A stretch of 64,000 bases of DNA from contig DAOVER010000009.1 of NCBI GenBank assembly GCA_030668875.1, positions 1-64,000 of the forward strand. Reading direction: 5' to 3'. Source of the stretch: Candidatus Heimdallarchaeota archaeon. GTDB lineage: Archaea; Asgardarchaeota; Heimdallarchaeia; Heimdallarchaeales; Heimdallarchaeaceae. Shown piece after piece: positions 52,436 to 60,293 of the stretch; the first letter of the stretch is position 1, and the number at the start of each line of letters is the position of its first letter. The notes under the pieces were generated by a model. It made no database searches. It was not told the DNA's origin and was given only the letters and a program-made list of their open reading frames with translations. The translations under genes were made by a program, and so were the position numbers.

Positions 52436-53005
52436 TTATCTCATCATCTGGGTATCAAGTTCATTCACTAACCAAATGAAAGCCTCTTTGATACCTTTGC
52501 CATGCAATATACTTGTGTCAAAAACAGCAAAAGTTCTATCTTTTAAATCAAGATGCAAGCCCAACATCTGAATGAGTAGAGGAGCTTCAACAGCACCAGG
52601 AAGATCTTGTTTATTTGCCATGATTAAAGTAGGAACATTTTCCATGTAAGGATTATTGAAAACATGAGTTTTAAGAACATCACGTGCTTCTGGAAGACGC
52701 TCAATGTCAGCAGCATCAATAACAAAGATAACTGCGCTGCAACCTGGGTAATGGGCTTCCCAGAGGAATCTAAAGTGAGATTGTCCGGCCACATCGATTG
52801 CTGTTATTGTCCAACCTTCAAATTCAAAGGATTCAATATTTTGTCCTATTGTTGGTGTAAGGTTTTCAGCGAATTTCCCAAACCTCATAAAACGTGTCAA
52901 AGTAGTTTTTCCAGCCGCATCTAACCCCAGAATCAGGATTTTTGCCTTTTGTTCCTTCTTAAGCTTTGTTCTTAACCAAGAGGAAAATGACCCAAACATA
53001 CTCAT
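52436..53005 (-). CDS. Arf/Sar-like small GTPase
   Basis: A 189-residue Arf-family GTPase. It has G1 GLDAAGKTT (about residues 28-36), switch I TPTIGQNIESFEF, G3 DVAGQSHF, G4 ANKQDLPGA, and a C-terminal HGKGIKEAFIWLVNEL. The N-terminal MFGSFSSWLRTKLKKEQ looks amphipathic, as in eukaryotic Arfs, but has no Gly2 for myristoylation. Tandem starts at 53005 and 52999 are possible. Arf-like proteins occur widely in Asgard archaea and may act in membrane remodelling. The ends of this gene and the NSUN-like gene converge. Confidence 0.93.
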   Translation of the reverse strand: MSMFGSFSSWLRTKLKKEQKAKILILGLDAAGKTTLTRFMRFGKFAENLTPTIGQNIESFEFEGWTITAIDVAGQSHFRFLWEAHYPGCSAVIFVIDAADIERLPEARDVLKTHVFNNPYMENVPTLIMANKQDLPGAVEAPLLIQMLGLHLDLKDRTFAVFDTSILHGKGIKEAFIWLVNELDTQMMR

Positions 53006-53336
53006 TATCTGACAATCCGTTTTGTTATCTTACTTTTAGTAGACATTTTATAAGTGTTTTTTTTGTTATCGTACTATCTGATTCATTTGTTCTATTTCTT
53101 ATTTTAAAGTTTTTCCAGATATGCAACGATGTTTTAGGTATTATTTTCACTTATTGAAGTGTCTACACTCGATTTCTGATTTTTATGTCGGTATTAAAAA
53201 TATTTCTTTACCACTTTATTTTAAAATTTCTTCATTTCTCTACAATTGTTACTCTTTTTAGCCAATAAACTAAAGATTTTTAATATGTGTATTTGGGAAA
53301 AGAGTAGTTGAATTCAACATATTTTGGTGAGAAGTT
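53006..53336. other. AT-rich intergenic stretch between arf-like gene and rpo6
   Basis: 331 bases. A minus-strand TATA box (CTTATAAAAT, 53047-53056) probably serves the Arf-like gene with a leader of about 20 bases. TTTTAATAT (53277-53285) on the plus strand serves rpo6. Between them lie several T-rich stretches and no reading frame or RNA gene that I can support. Confidence 0.5.
53326..53331 (+). promoter_or_regulatory. Shine-Dalgarno GGTGAG for rpo6
   Basis: GGTGAG ends five bases before the GTG at 53337 and fixes this non-ATG start. The leader of about 30 bases from the TATA box at 53277-53285 makes it a leadered mRNA. Confidence 0.6.
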
Positions 53337-53645
53337 GTGACACAAGGTTCTGGGGAAAATGAAAGCTTGGAAATAATTAACAAAAAAGTTGTTATAGGTC
53401 CTGATCGTTTAACAAGATTTGAACGAGCAAGAATTGTTGGCGCAAGAGCTTTACAATTAAGTATGGGAGCACCCGTCTTATTACCTCTTGAAAATTTTGA
53501 GGATAAATCCCCGCTGGTTATTGCTGAAATGGAGTTACGAGCTAAAGCCTTACCATTAAGCATTAGAAGAACGCAACCTAATAAAACCTATCAGGTCATA
53601 GCATTACAAAGATTAAGAGATATACAAGCTCTAAGAGAGATCTGA
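53337..53645 (+). CDS. rpoK: DNA-directed RNA polymerase subunit Rpo6 (RpoK)
   Basis: A 102-residue homologue of eukaryotic RPB6 and bacterial omega. The conserved core is GPDRLTRFERARIVGARALQLSMGAPVL, followed by the usual IAEMELRAKALPLSIRRTQPNK. It clamps the large subunit and aids assembly of RNA polymerase. The first 18 residues are a hydrophilic lead. The start is GTG with an SD sequence. eL42 follows at 53719 with a gap of about 70 bases. Confidence 0.93.
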   Translation: MTQGSGENESLEIINKKVVIGPDRLTRFERARIVGARALQLSMGAPVLLPLENFEDKSPLVIAEMELRAKALPLSIRRTQPNKTYQVIALQRLRDIQALREI

Positions 53646-53718
53646 GAGAAAACTACTGACTGCTCATAGAAAGAAACAAATAAAAATAACAACCAAAGCA
53701 CTAAAGTGAGTGACGAAA

Positions 53719-54021
53719 ATGGTCAAAATTCCTGAATCAATGTTCAAATACTGCCCAAAATGCGGCAAACACGTCAATATGAAAGTGAAACAAGAGAAAT
53801 CTGCCAGAAGAGCGGGTGGATTTTCTGCGATGGCTAGAAGAGAGAAAAGGAAAAGACGAGGTTACGGTAATAAAGGAAGGTTTAGTAAGCGTCCAGTCAC
53901 TCAGACCAAGATGGCTTCTAAAACATCTAAGAAGGTTGATTTAAGATTATCTTGCCCTGATTGTGGCAAAAAATGGGTGCTTTCTTATCCAAGAACCAAA
54001 AGAATAGAATTCATCAAATAG
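53719..54021 (+). CDS. rpl44e: Ribosomal protein eL42 (L44e)
   Basis: A 100-residue protein that begins MVKIPESMFKYCPKCGKHVNMKV and ends LSCPDCGKKWVLSYPRTKRIEFI. The two CxxC pairs bind zinc. The middle is basic (RREKRKRRGYGNKGRF). It is a large-subunit protein near the E site. A GTG nine bases upstream opens the frame, but the family starts at the ATG at 53719. Confidence 0.95.
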   Translation: MVKIPESMFKYCPKCGKHVNMKVKQEKSARRAGGFSAMARREKRKRRGYGNKGRFSKRPVTQTKMASKTSKKVDLRLSCPDCGKKWVLSYPRTKRIEFIK

Positions 54022-54082
54022 ACGAATTTTTCATTCTTTTCTTACAATCATTTTTCGTTTTGTTTTTCATTCCCTACGAAAT

Positions 54083-54092
54083 ATTTTATATA
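54083..54092 (+). promoter_or_regulatory. TATA box for sucC
   Basis: ATTTTATATA is centred 27 bases before the ATG at 54115. Confidence 0.6.
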
Positions 54093-54114
54093 CTTTACAA
54101 TTTTGGCTTTCATA

Positions 54115-55257
54115 ATGAGCATGCTTTATGAATTTGAAGGAAAACTATTATTCAAAGATAGTAAAATTCCAATCCCTTGCATTAGTATTTATACGGATGC
54201 TGAAAGTATAAAGCAATTTGCAGAAGAGATTGGAAGCGACACAATGATGGCAAAGGGTCAAGCTCTAGCCGGAGGTAGAGGAAAAGCAGGATTAATCAAG
54301 AAAGTAACAAAAGAAACTGCTGAGGAATACATTAAGAGTATAATTGGTAGAGAGCACAAAGGAAAACCAGTAGCAGCTGTTATGCTAGAAGAATTAGTTG
54401 AGATCACTAAAGAATATTATTTGGCTTTGATGTTAGATAATAAATCAGGTTCATATCTTATGCTTGCCAGTACTATGGGAGGTGTAGATATTGAGGAAGT
54501 GGCTGAAAACCACCCTACTGAAATACACCGCACGTTACTTCCCATCAATGTTGATCCTCAGACATATCATTTCATGGAACTAGGCAAAGAGATGGGTTTT
54601 AAGGCTAAAACACTGACACAGTTTGCAAGTATTTGTGTTAAGATGACACAGATGGCACTCAAACATGATTTGACACTTGTCGAAATCAATCCACTTGTTA
54701 TCACTCCAGATGATAAGCTAATAGCAGCTGATTCTAAGGTAGTAATTGATGGAAACGCTTACTTTAGGCAGCCTTCCATAGCAGCATTGCAATCCCAAAG
54801 AGATCAACATACTGATTTGGAATTTGAAGCTACTCAAGCTGGAATTAGTTATGTTCAACTTGATGGTGACATAGGTATCATTGCAGGTGGTGCAGGGTTA
54901 TCTATGGCTACTTGTGATTTGCTGGAATTTTATGGTAGTTCTCCCGCTAACTTTCTAGATGTTGGTGGTGGAGCTAATGATGAGAAAGTCTACAAAGCTC
55001 TTGAACTTATATCAAAAATGGATGTTAAGGGGATATTTGTGAACTTCTTCGCTGGTATCACTAGATGTGATGATGTAGCCAACGGAGTAGTTAGTGCAAA
55101 TAAAAAACTAAACATCAAAGTACCTATAGTTATTCGAATGATTGGAACAAAAGATGCTGAAGGTATAAAAATCTTGGAAGAAAACGGAATACACGCTTAC
55201 AATAAAATGGAACCATCAGCTAAGAAAATTGTTGAACTTGTTAAAGGAGGAAATTAA
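54115..55257 (+). CDS. sucC: Succinate-CoA ligase, beta subunit
   Basis: A 380-residue ATP-grasp subunit. It has the N-terminal LYEFEGKLLFKDSKIPIP, nucleotide-binding AKGQALAGGRGKAGLIKK, DNKSGSYLMLASTMGGVDIEEVAENHP and EINPLVIT. The C-terminal CoA-ligase half has GGGANDEKVYKALEL. The enzyme makes succinyl-CoA or ATP in the TCA cycle. A TTG at 54103 opens the frame, but the TATA box points to the ATG at 54115. sucD follows with one base between stop and start. Confidence 0.95.
   Translation: MSMLYEFEGKLLFKDSKIPIPCISIYTDAESIKQFAEEIGSDTMMAKGQALAGGRGKAGLIKKVTKETAEEYIKSIIGREHKGKPVAAVMLEELVEITKEYYLALMLDNKSGSYLMLASTMGGVDIEEVAENHPTEIHRTLLPINVDPQTYHFMELGKEMGFKAKTLTQFASICVKMTQMALKHDLTLVEINPLVITPDDKLIAADSKVVIDGNAYFRQPSIAALQSQRDQHTDLEFEATQAGISYVQLDGDIGIIAGGAGLSMATCDLLEFYGSSPANFLDVGGGANDEKVYKALELISKMDVKGIFVNFFAGITRCDDVANGVVSANKKLNIKVPIVIRMIGTKDAEGIKILEENGIHAYNKMEPSAKKIVELVKGGN
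55243..55250 (+). promoter_or_regulatory. Shine-Dalgarno AAAGGAGG for sucD
   Basis: AAAGGAGG lies inside the last codons of sucC, eight bases before the ATG at 55259. It decides the start against the in-frame codons upstream. Confidence 0.75.
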
Positions 55258-55258
55258 G

Positions 55259-56131
55259 ATGGCTGTACTATTAGATAAATCTACTGAAGTGATTGTACAA
55301 GGAATGACTGGAAAACAAGGTAGTTTCCATGCAAAATCAATGATAGAATACGGTACACAAGTTGTGGCTGGAGTAACCCCTGGTAAAGGAGGACAGGAAG
55401 TTTTAGGTGTTCCAATATATGACACAATGAAAGAAGCTGTAGAAGCAACACAAGCAACAGCTTCTGTTGTTTTTATACCAGCCCCCTTTGTTTATTCAGC
55501 TGCTCTTGAAGCAGTTGATTCAGGTATTGAACTTCTAACTATAATAACTGAAGGAGTACCAGTAAGAGACACAGCAAGAATCAGAAGAAGAGTATTTGAA
55601 CAAAATGCAACTTTAGTCGGTCCAAATTGTCCAGGCCTCATAACTCCTGGTGAAGCAAAAATCGGTATCATTCCAGGGGCTATTTGTTCTAAAGGAAATG
55701 TTGGAATTGTAAGCCGAAGTGGAACTCTTACTTATGAAATCATCCAACATCTCACATTGAGTGGTTATGGGCAATCTACATGCATTGGGCTTGGCGGAGA
55801 TCCTGTTAGAGGTATAGATTTCAAGGAAAGTCTTAGATTATTCGAACAAGATCCTGAAACAAAACACATTGTTTTAGTTGGAGAGATTGGTGGGACAGGG
55901 GAACAAGAAGCCGCTCAACTCGTAATAGAAGAAATTTCTAAACCCGTTTATGCTTTTATCGCCGGAAATGGTACATGGGTTAAGCCTGGAAAGCAAATGG
56001 GACACGCTGGAGCAATAGTACATGGTAAATCAGGAACTGCTCAAGAAAAACTTCGTATTTTGAATGAAGCAGGAATCTTAACAGCTAATACTCCTAGTGA
56101 AATTCCAAACAAAATTAAAGAAAATATGTGA
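55259..56131 (+). CDS. sucD: Succinate-CoA ligase, alpha subunit
   Basis: A 290-residue subunit with CoA-binding MTGKQGSFHAKSMIEYGTQV, GPNCPGLITPGE, GEIGGTGEQEAA and the phosphohistidine segment MGHAGAIVHGKSGTAQEK. It works with SucC. The frame is open a little upstream of the ATG, but the SD sequence and the family start (MAVLLDKSTEVIVQGMTG) agree on 55259. A hairpin terminator overlaps its stop. Confidence 0.95.
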   Translation: MAVLLDKSTEVIVQGMTGKQGSFHAKSMIEYGTQVVAGVTPGKGGQEVLGVPIYDTMKEAVEATQATASVVFIPAPFVYSAALEAVDSGIELLTIITEGVPVRDTARIRRRVFEQNATLVGPNCPGLITPGEAKIGIIPGAICSKGNVGIVSRSGTLTYEIIQHLTLSGYGQSTCIGLGGDPVRGIDFKESLRLFEQDPETKHIVLVGEIGGTGEQEAAQLVIEEISKPVYAFIAGNGTWVKPGKQMGHAGAIVHGKSGTAQEKLRILNEAGILTANTPSEIPNKIKENM

Positions 56132-56150
56132 TAATATCACATTTCTTTTT
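56126..56150 (+). terminator. Hairpin plus T tract at the sucD stop codon
   Basis: ATGTGAT (56126-56132) and ATCACAT (56136-56142) form a perfect seven-base stem across a three-base loop. The TGA stop lies in the stem and TTCTTTTT follows. Confidence 0.7.
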
Positions 56151-56172
56151 CATCTTTTATTCTGTTTTATAT

Positions 56173-57399
56173 TTAGTAAGGTAGAGAAGCATTGAATACA
56201 TCTTCATATTCACCAGGAATATCAGAACCAAATCTATAATAAATAGTATAGGTTATTTTGATTGTCAGGAGTAATGAGCTATTGTACTCATCTACGTTGA
56301 ATACTAACGTGCTTCCTATCAACAAATCCCCTTCTTTCTGATAGAACGAATACCAATACATGTGTCCTATTATTTTTCCATCTTGAATACCATATAGATC
56401 AAATGATTTCAATATTGCATCATATGAACCATCGTGTTTGAAATGAACATCCATTGGAAGATATACTATTCCTTCCCCTGAGAATTCATAGTTCAAAGGT
56501 TTAAGAGTAACACCATCAATTCCTGTTTCTACTCCAGGCGAGTTGATAATTGCATCTAGAATTGGTATTGCAATTATAATTGCTATGATTAATGAAGTGT
56601 ATATAATTAGTTTAGTTCTTTTTTTCTTAACTGTAAACAGCTCAATAAAATTCTTCTTGGTTTTCTCCCACCATTTAATCATTATCTCCTTGAAAGCAAC
56701 CACAAAGGATTTCTTAGATCCAGGTTTTTCCACTTTTTTATCTTCATCCTTTTCTGATGCTTCTTCTACAACTTCTGAAGATTTATTATTAGTTGTTTCT
56801 CTTTCTTTATCTTCATCTTCTTTCTTTTTATCTGGGACAAAGATCAAATAAAGAGCTACACCAATCAATAAACCTATGAGAAGATATCTAAAAACTGGGT
56901 ATTCTATTATCCAAAGTCTAAGATAACCAATTTTTGGAATAAGGAAAACCGTTTTCCCTATAACACTTTCATAAGGAATCAAAGATGTAGTCAAGCTAAA
57001 ATCATCTACCCAATCATTATTATCCCCACTTACTCTAAAGTAATATTGGTCTCCTTCTCCGCTTTCGACTATGGTGATATTCACCACGCGATGGATAACT
57101 AAAAGCGATGAAACTTCAGAATCATACACGATTACATCTCCAAGTTCAATATCTTCTGGAGCAGATTTGAGAAGGAGAAACATATCTCCTTGATCATATA
57201 CGGGACACATTGAAGAATTAGGACATGGTCCATTTTCAATTACCACTAACGAGATACCAAAGATACCTCCAAACATCATCTTAACAAAGAAGAACAAGAC
57301 CAGTGCCAAGACAATCATGTAAATGGATTCTTTAAGATTGATATTTTTCTTAATTTTATCTAGAGTAGAAGACATTGGGTGAGAGTAGGGGGAAGACAT
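56173..57399 (-). CDS. Signal peptidase I (S26B/SEC11-like) with extra C-terminal domain
   Basis: A 408-residue protein. After an N-terminal helix (YMIVLALVLFFFVKMMFGG) it shows signal peptidase blocks: SSMCPVYDQGDMFLL (catalytic Ser), VIVYDSEVSSLLVIHRVV (His of the archaeal/ER type) and RVSGDNNDWVDD (acidic). A second helix near 175-195, a charged cytoplasmic region (EDEDKERETTNNKSSE...KDEDKKVEK), a third helix near 275 and an outer C-terminal beta-like domain of about 120 residues follow. Normal archaeal signal peptidases stop after the second helix. It removes leader peptides at the membrane. Confidence 0.85.
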   Translation of the reverse strand: MSSPYSHPMSSTLDKIKKNINLKESIYMIVLALVLFFFVKMMFGGIFGISLVVIENGPCPNSSMCPVYDQGDMFLLLKSAPEDIELGDVIVYDSEVSSLLVIHRVVNITIVESGEGDQYYFRVSGDNNDWVDDFSLTTSLIPYESVIGKTVFLIPKIGYLRLWIIEYPVFRYLLIGLLIGVALYLIFVPDKKKEDEDKERETTNNKSSEVVEEASEKDEDKKVEKPGSKKSFVVAFKEIMIKWWEKTKKNFIELFTVKKKRTKLIIYTSLIIAIIIAIPILDAIINSPGVETGIDGVTLKPLNYEFSGEGIVYLPMDVHFKHDGSYDAILKSFDLYGIQDGKIIGHMYWYSFYQKEGDLLIGSTLVFNVDEYNSSLLLTIKITYTIYYRFGSDIPGEYEDVFNASLPY

Positions 57400-57460
57400 T
57401 CTAAAATATTTCTATTCAAAGAGAAGGGTAGTTTTTGTAAGAATTCTCAAAATAATCAAA

Positions 57461-57467
57461 TTTATAT
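57461..57467 (+). promoter_or_regulatory. TATA box for the small protein at 57491
   Basis: TTTATAT is centred 27 bases before the ATG at 57491. Confidence 0.5.
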
Positions 57468-57490
57468 GGTATTTTCACCTAATGTCACCC

Positions 57491-57802
57491 ATGAAACCTC
57501 AATCACGATTAGCGAATGTAACTGAGATTAATGTGAAATCTAAAATTAGAGCTAAAAAAACCACCATTATAGAAATAAGAGGAAGACTAGGAGATACGGG
57601 ATGGCAGTTTTCGGAAGAAAAAGTATCAATTGATAAAAACAGCAATGTTCTTTCTATCACTTTAGGTATTTTCAAAAAGCCAGGCATGGCAGGAATGGAT
57701 GTTATAACTGAATTCGGAAGGGAAATTAATCTGATATTTCCACATAAAGGTAGTTGGAAAATTCGATGCAATAAACATGAAATTGATGTTGAAGTAAGGT
57801 AA
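57491..57802 (+). CDS. Hypothetical small beta-rich protein
   Basis: A 103-residue basic protein with no domain I recognise. Alternating charged and hydrophobic residues (KTTIIEIRGRLGD, VLSITLGIFKKPG) and the end HKGSWKIRCNKHEIDVEVR suggest a small beta-sandwich or Ig-like fold. An ATG at 57482 opens the frame; the TATA box favours 57491. It is divergent from the signal peptidase gene and upstream of the Mrr-like gene. Confidence 0.5.
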   Translation: MKPQSRLANVTEINVKSKIRAKKTTIIEIRGRLGDTGWQFSEEKVSIDKNSNVLSITLGIFKKPGMAGMDVITEFGREINLIFPHKGSWKIRCNKHEIDVEVR

Positions 57803-57845
57803 AATCATCACAAATTTAATGTTTCAACAAGCAATTGATACAAAC

Positions 57846-57854
57846 GTTTAATAT
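57846..57854 (+). promoter_or_regulatory. TATA-like box for the Mrr-like gene
   Basis: GTTTAATAT is centred 27 bases before the ATG at 57877. Confidence 0.45.
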
Positions 57855-57876
57855 CTGTCGCGATTTTTGCCGGAAT

Positions 57877-58212
57877 ATGGAACGTGATAAACCTCTAATG
57901 GAATTATCATTGGAATATCTGAAAAACTTCGGTACACTCTCACATGATTTGTCATTAATAGATGGACCTCCTAAACATTCCATTGAATTTCTTATCATCA
58001 TCAAAGAACTTCTAGTTGGCGTATGGATACTAGACTGGAAAAGAAGTGTTGGAACAGATAAAATAATACATATTGAAAGGATAATTCAAAGATCTAACTT
58101 AAGTGGAGGTTTCATTATTGCTAACAATTTTTCACCTAATGCAAGAGAATTAGCTCTACAAACAGATACTCTTGAGTTGATAGAAAAGGCTGAAATTCTT
58201 TATCATACATGA
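57877..58212 (+). CDS. Small Mrr-like PD-(D/E)xK nuclease-fold protein
   Basis: A 111-residue protein. Its core reads LLVGVWILDWKRSVGTDKIIHIERIIQRSNLSGGFIIANNFSPNARELALQ. This is the restriction-endonuclease-like (Mrr_cat) pattern, with DWK at the ExK position and the A-NNFSPNARELA helix that follows. It is too short for a DNA-binding domain, so it could be a minimal nuclease, a subunit, or an inactive relative. A TTG upstream opens the frame; the ATG at 57877 fits the TATA box. Confidence 0.6.
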   Translation: MERDKPLMELSLEYLKNFGTLSHDLSLIDGPPKHSIEFLIIIKELLVGVWILDWKRSVGTDKIIHIERIIQRSNLSGGFIIANNFSPNARELALQTDTLELIEKAEILYHT

Positions 58213-58220
58213 AAAGCTGC

Positions 58221-58925
58221 TTAATTCTGTTTACTCCCACAAAGAGGGCAATAGTAGGAATCTGAAGGAAGCCCATGTCCACATCTTACACAATATATCA
58301 TTGAATCATCACTCTTTTGTTGAACTGATGAGAGAATTTCAAATGTACGATGGATTAAATCAATTAATGCGAGAAAAGCATTCAATATATTCTCTTGATA
58401 ATTCTCGTTTTTTAGCTCTTTGTTATCTAGCTCAACTCTAGAAAAAGCGCAAAGATTAGTTGGTGTATTTGATATCTTAAGTTGTAATTCCTTTCTCAGC
58501 TTTGAAGGAAATTTGTCCCGATCACCAAGCATTACAGTCCCAAGAAACTTTCGATTAAGAAGAAGATCAGGATAACACGCATCAATAGTTGCATCAGATA
58601 GTAACTGATTCAAAAATGACTTAGAATCTGTTGATACATTGATTTTTGAGGATTTAGGTAGAAAAGTAACAAACTCATTACTTTCGATTTTTGAGTCATC
58701 GACCATCCAAATCATATCAATGATAGTGCTCTTCCCATCTTCATGTAACCTAGCAATTAATCTTGTTGGAATCACTTCACGGAGACGAAAACCATAGAAA
58801 GTATTTTTTTTATCATTATCATCAAAATACAAGGTTGGATAAAGAGCACTGCTGCTAATTGTTCCTTCATATATTGAGCTGATGGCTCTAAATATAATAT
58901 TAGCAGCGGTTTCCATTTGCTTCAT
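58221..58925 (-). CDS. Protein with C-terminal zinc ribbon
   Basis: A 234-residue protein. The last 30 residues form a zinc ribbon (YCVRCGHGLPSDSYYCPLCG). The N-terminal 200 residues (EGTISSSALYPTLYFDDNDK, LIARLHEDGKSTIIDMIWMV) are mixed alpha/beta and not recognised. The frame is open far upstream, but the TATA-like box at 58944-58953 suggests ATG 58925 (MKQMETAANIIF). It is divergent from the pilin gene. Confidence 0.55.
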   Translation of the reverse strand: MKQMETAANIIFRAISSIYEGTISSSALYPTLYFDDNDKKNTFYGFRLREVIPTRLIARLHEDGKSTIIDMIWMVDDSKIESNEFVTFLPKSSKINVSTDSKSFLNQLLSDATIDACYPDLLLNRKFLGTVMLGDRDKFPSKLRKELQLKISNTPTNLCAFSRVELDNKELKNENYQENILNAFLALIDLIHRTFEILSSVQQKSDDSMIYCVRCGHGLPSDSYYCPLCGSKQN

Positions 58926-59065
58926 ATAGTTAAGGACATACATCAATATAAACCATTGCGAATTTGCAAAAAGGGTGTTTTTAGAGAGGTTAAAAATTAC
59001 CACAAAAACAATCGCTATATTTTTAAACAATTTTCGACAAAGAGAAAAACAGTTCAAATAGTATA

Positions 59066-59494
59066 ATGGTGAATAAAAAAATGAAAAAGCGTGGTGTATC
59101 TCCAGTAATTGCAACAGTTCTTCTGATTGCATTAGTGACAGCTGCTGCTGCTATAGTATTTTTAGTAGTCATACCAATGCTTCAACCACCCCCCGAAGCA
59201 ATTATTAAAGGTGTGACCTATAATGATCTAGGTGATGGTAACTTCTCAGTTGCTATTACTGTTCTTGCTCAAGGAGCAGATATAGTATTCAATGGTACGG
59301 TAGAAGCCAATCCTACAGTAGTTTACCTTGTTGTTGACAGCACAACTCCGTTAAGTATTGGGAATGGTGTCCAAAAGATCATAACGGTCATAGGGTCATT
59401 CACTCCAGGACAAGCATATACTCTAACTCTAAGTTTTCTCGCTGGAAACAACGATGTTATAGGTATAGCTAGTTTCTCTCCTGTTGCAGCTTAA
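59066..59494 (+). CDS. Archaeal type IV pilin-like protein
   Basis: A 142-residue pilin. It has the class III signal: a short basic lead (MKKRG) followed by VSPVIATVLLIALVTAAAAIVFLV, with the PibD-type cleavage expected just before the hydrophobic stretch. The rest is a beta-rich outer domain. It is exported and assembled through a type IV pilus-like machinery, although no such genes are adjacent. An ATG at 59066 opens the frame and the ATG at 59081 (MKKRGVSP) fits the family. Confidence 0.85.
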   Translation: MVNKKMKKRGVSPVIATVLLIALVTAAAAIVFLVVIPMLQPPPEAIIKGVTYNDLGDGNFSVAITVLAQGADIVFNGTVEANPTVVYLVVDSTTPLSIGNGVQKIITVIGSFTPGQAYTLTLSFLAGNNDVIGIASFSPVAA

Positions 59495-59549
59495 TTAAAG
59501 TTTTTTTCCTTTTCTTCTTTTTCATTAAATCATATTCAAAAAGCACACC

Positions 59550-59560
59550 TTTATTTATAA
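59550..59560 (+). promoter_or_regulatory. TATA box for the GNAT-like gene
   Basis: TTTATTTATAA is centred 26-27 bases before the ATG at 59582. Confidence 0.5.
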
Positions 59561-59581
59561 CAATAACATTTCTCATCAGCA

Positions 59582-60289
59582 ATGTTAAAGGAATTGTCGA
59601 AACCAGAAGCATCCACTGAACTAGAACAAATTGTAGCCAGACTGTATGGCGAACAAGTTTCTATCAAAGAGCTTATAGATTCAACAACTGCTTCAAAGAA
59701 AGCTTCTATTTCTCTTTTTTTGGAAAAGGAAGACGTTATAGGTTATTTAATTTGTATGCTAGAAATTGAAGTAGAGGAAGAAACAAAAGAAAAAATCAAA
59801 ACGTTGGTCATTGACGAAATTGTAATTCTACCTGATTTCCACAAACTTGAAACGGCTAAAGAACTAATAGTAGATATTGATAATCTATCAAAAAACAAAG
59901 AATGTTCAATGATAGAGATGACTTTGCCTAGCCAATCTTTCTGGATCATACCTATTTTCATACAAGAAGGAGAATATGTTACATCAGCATTAAGAGTAAC
60001 TAAAGAATTAGAAAAAAGAACGGAATTTGTTTCAATTTATAATAATGCAAATGAAAAAGTCAAACCAGAATTTACAGAAGTGATGGTATCTAAGAATGGT
60101 GCATATCAGCTAGAGATTATTGAAGAACCAACAGATTACAGAAAACTTCTGGAACAAGGTTTTAATCCTGAAATCATCAGTATGGTATTTTATATTGAAG
60201 ATGAAGCCATTGAGGAGAGTATGAAATTAATTAACAGTATAACAGAATGGCAAGAATATTCTATTTCATTAGTTAAAATGATAAAATAG
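59582..60289 (+). CDS. Degenerate GNAT-like protein
   Basis: A 235-residue acidic protein. The segment VIGYLICMLEIEVEEETKEK, then LVIDEIVILPDFHKLETAKELI looks like beta4-alpha3 of a GNAT acetyltransferase. However, the acetyl-CoA motif (R/Q-x-x-G-x-G/A) is not present: the loop reads PDFHKLETAK. It may be a GNAT pseudoenzyme or an unrelated alpha/beta protein. The gene converges on the GDPD gene with four bases between stops. Confidence 0.5.
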   Translation: MLKELSKPEASTELEQIVARLYGEQVSIKELIDSTTASKKASISLFLEKEDVIGYLICMLEIEVEEETKEKIKTLVIDEIVILPDFHKLETAKELIVDIDNLSKNKECSMIEMTLPSQSFWIIPIFIQEGEYVTSALRVTKELEKRTEFVSIYNNANEKVKPEFTEVMVSKNGAYQLEIIEEPTDYRKLLEQGFNPEIISMVFYIEDEAIEESMKLINSITEWQEYSISLVKMIK

Positions 60290-60293
60290 AGTT

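Noticed and set aside
53006..53336. Small RNA between the Arf-like gene and rpo6
   Set aside because: Only T-rich sequence and two promoters could be recognised, with no stable structure.
58926..59132. Long hydrophobic N-terminus for the zinc-ribbon protein
   Set aside because: It overlaps the pilin gene on the other strand and ignores the TATA-like box at 58944-58953.
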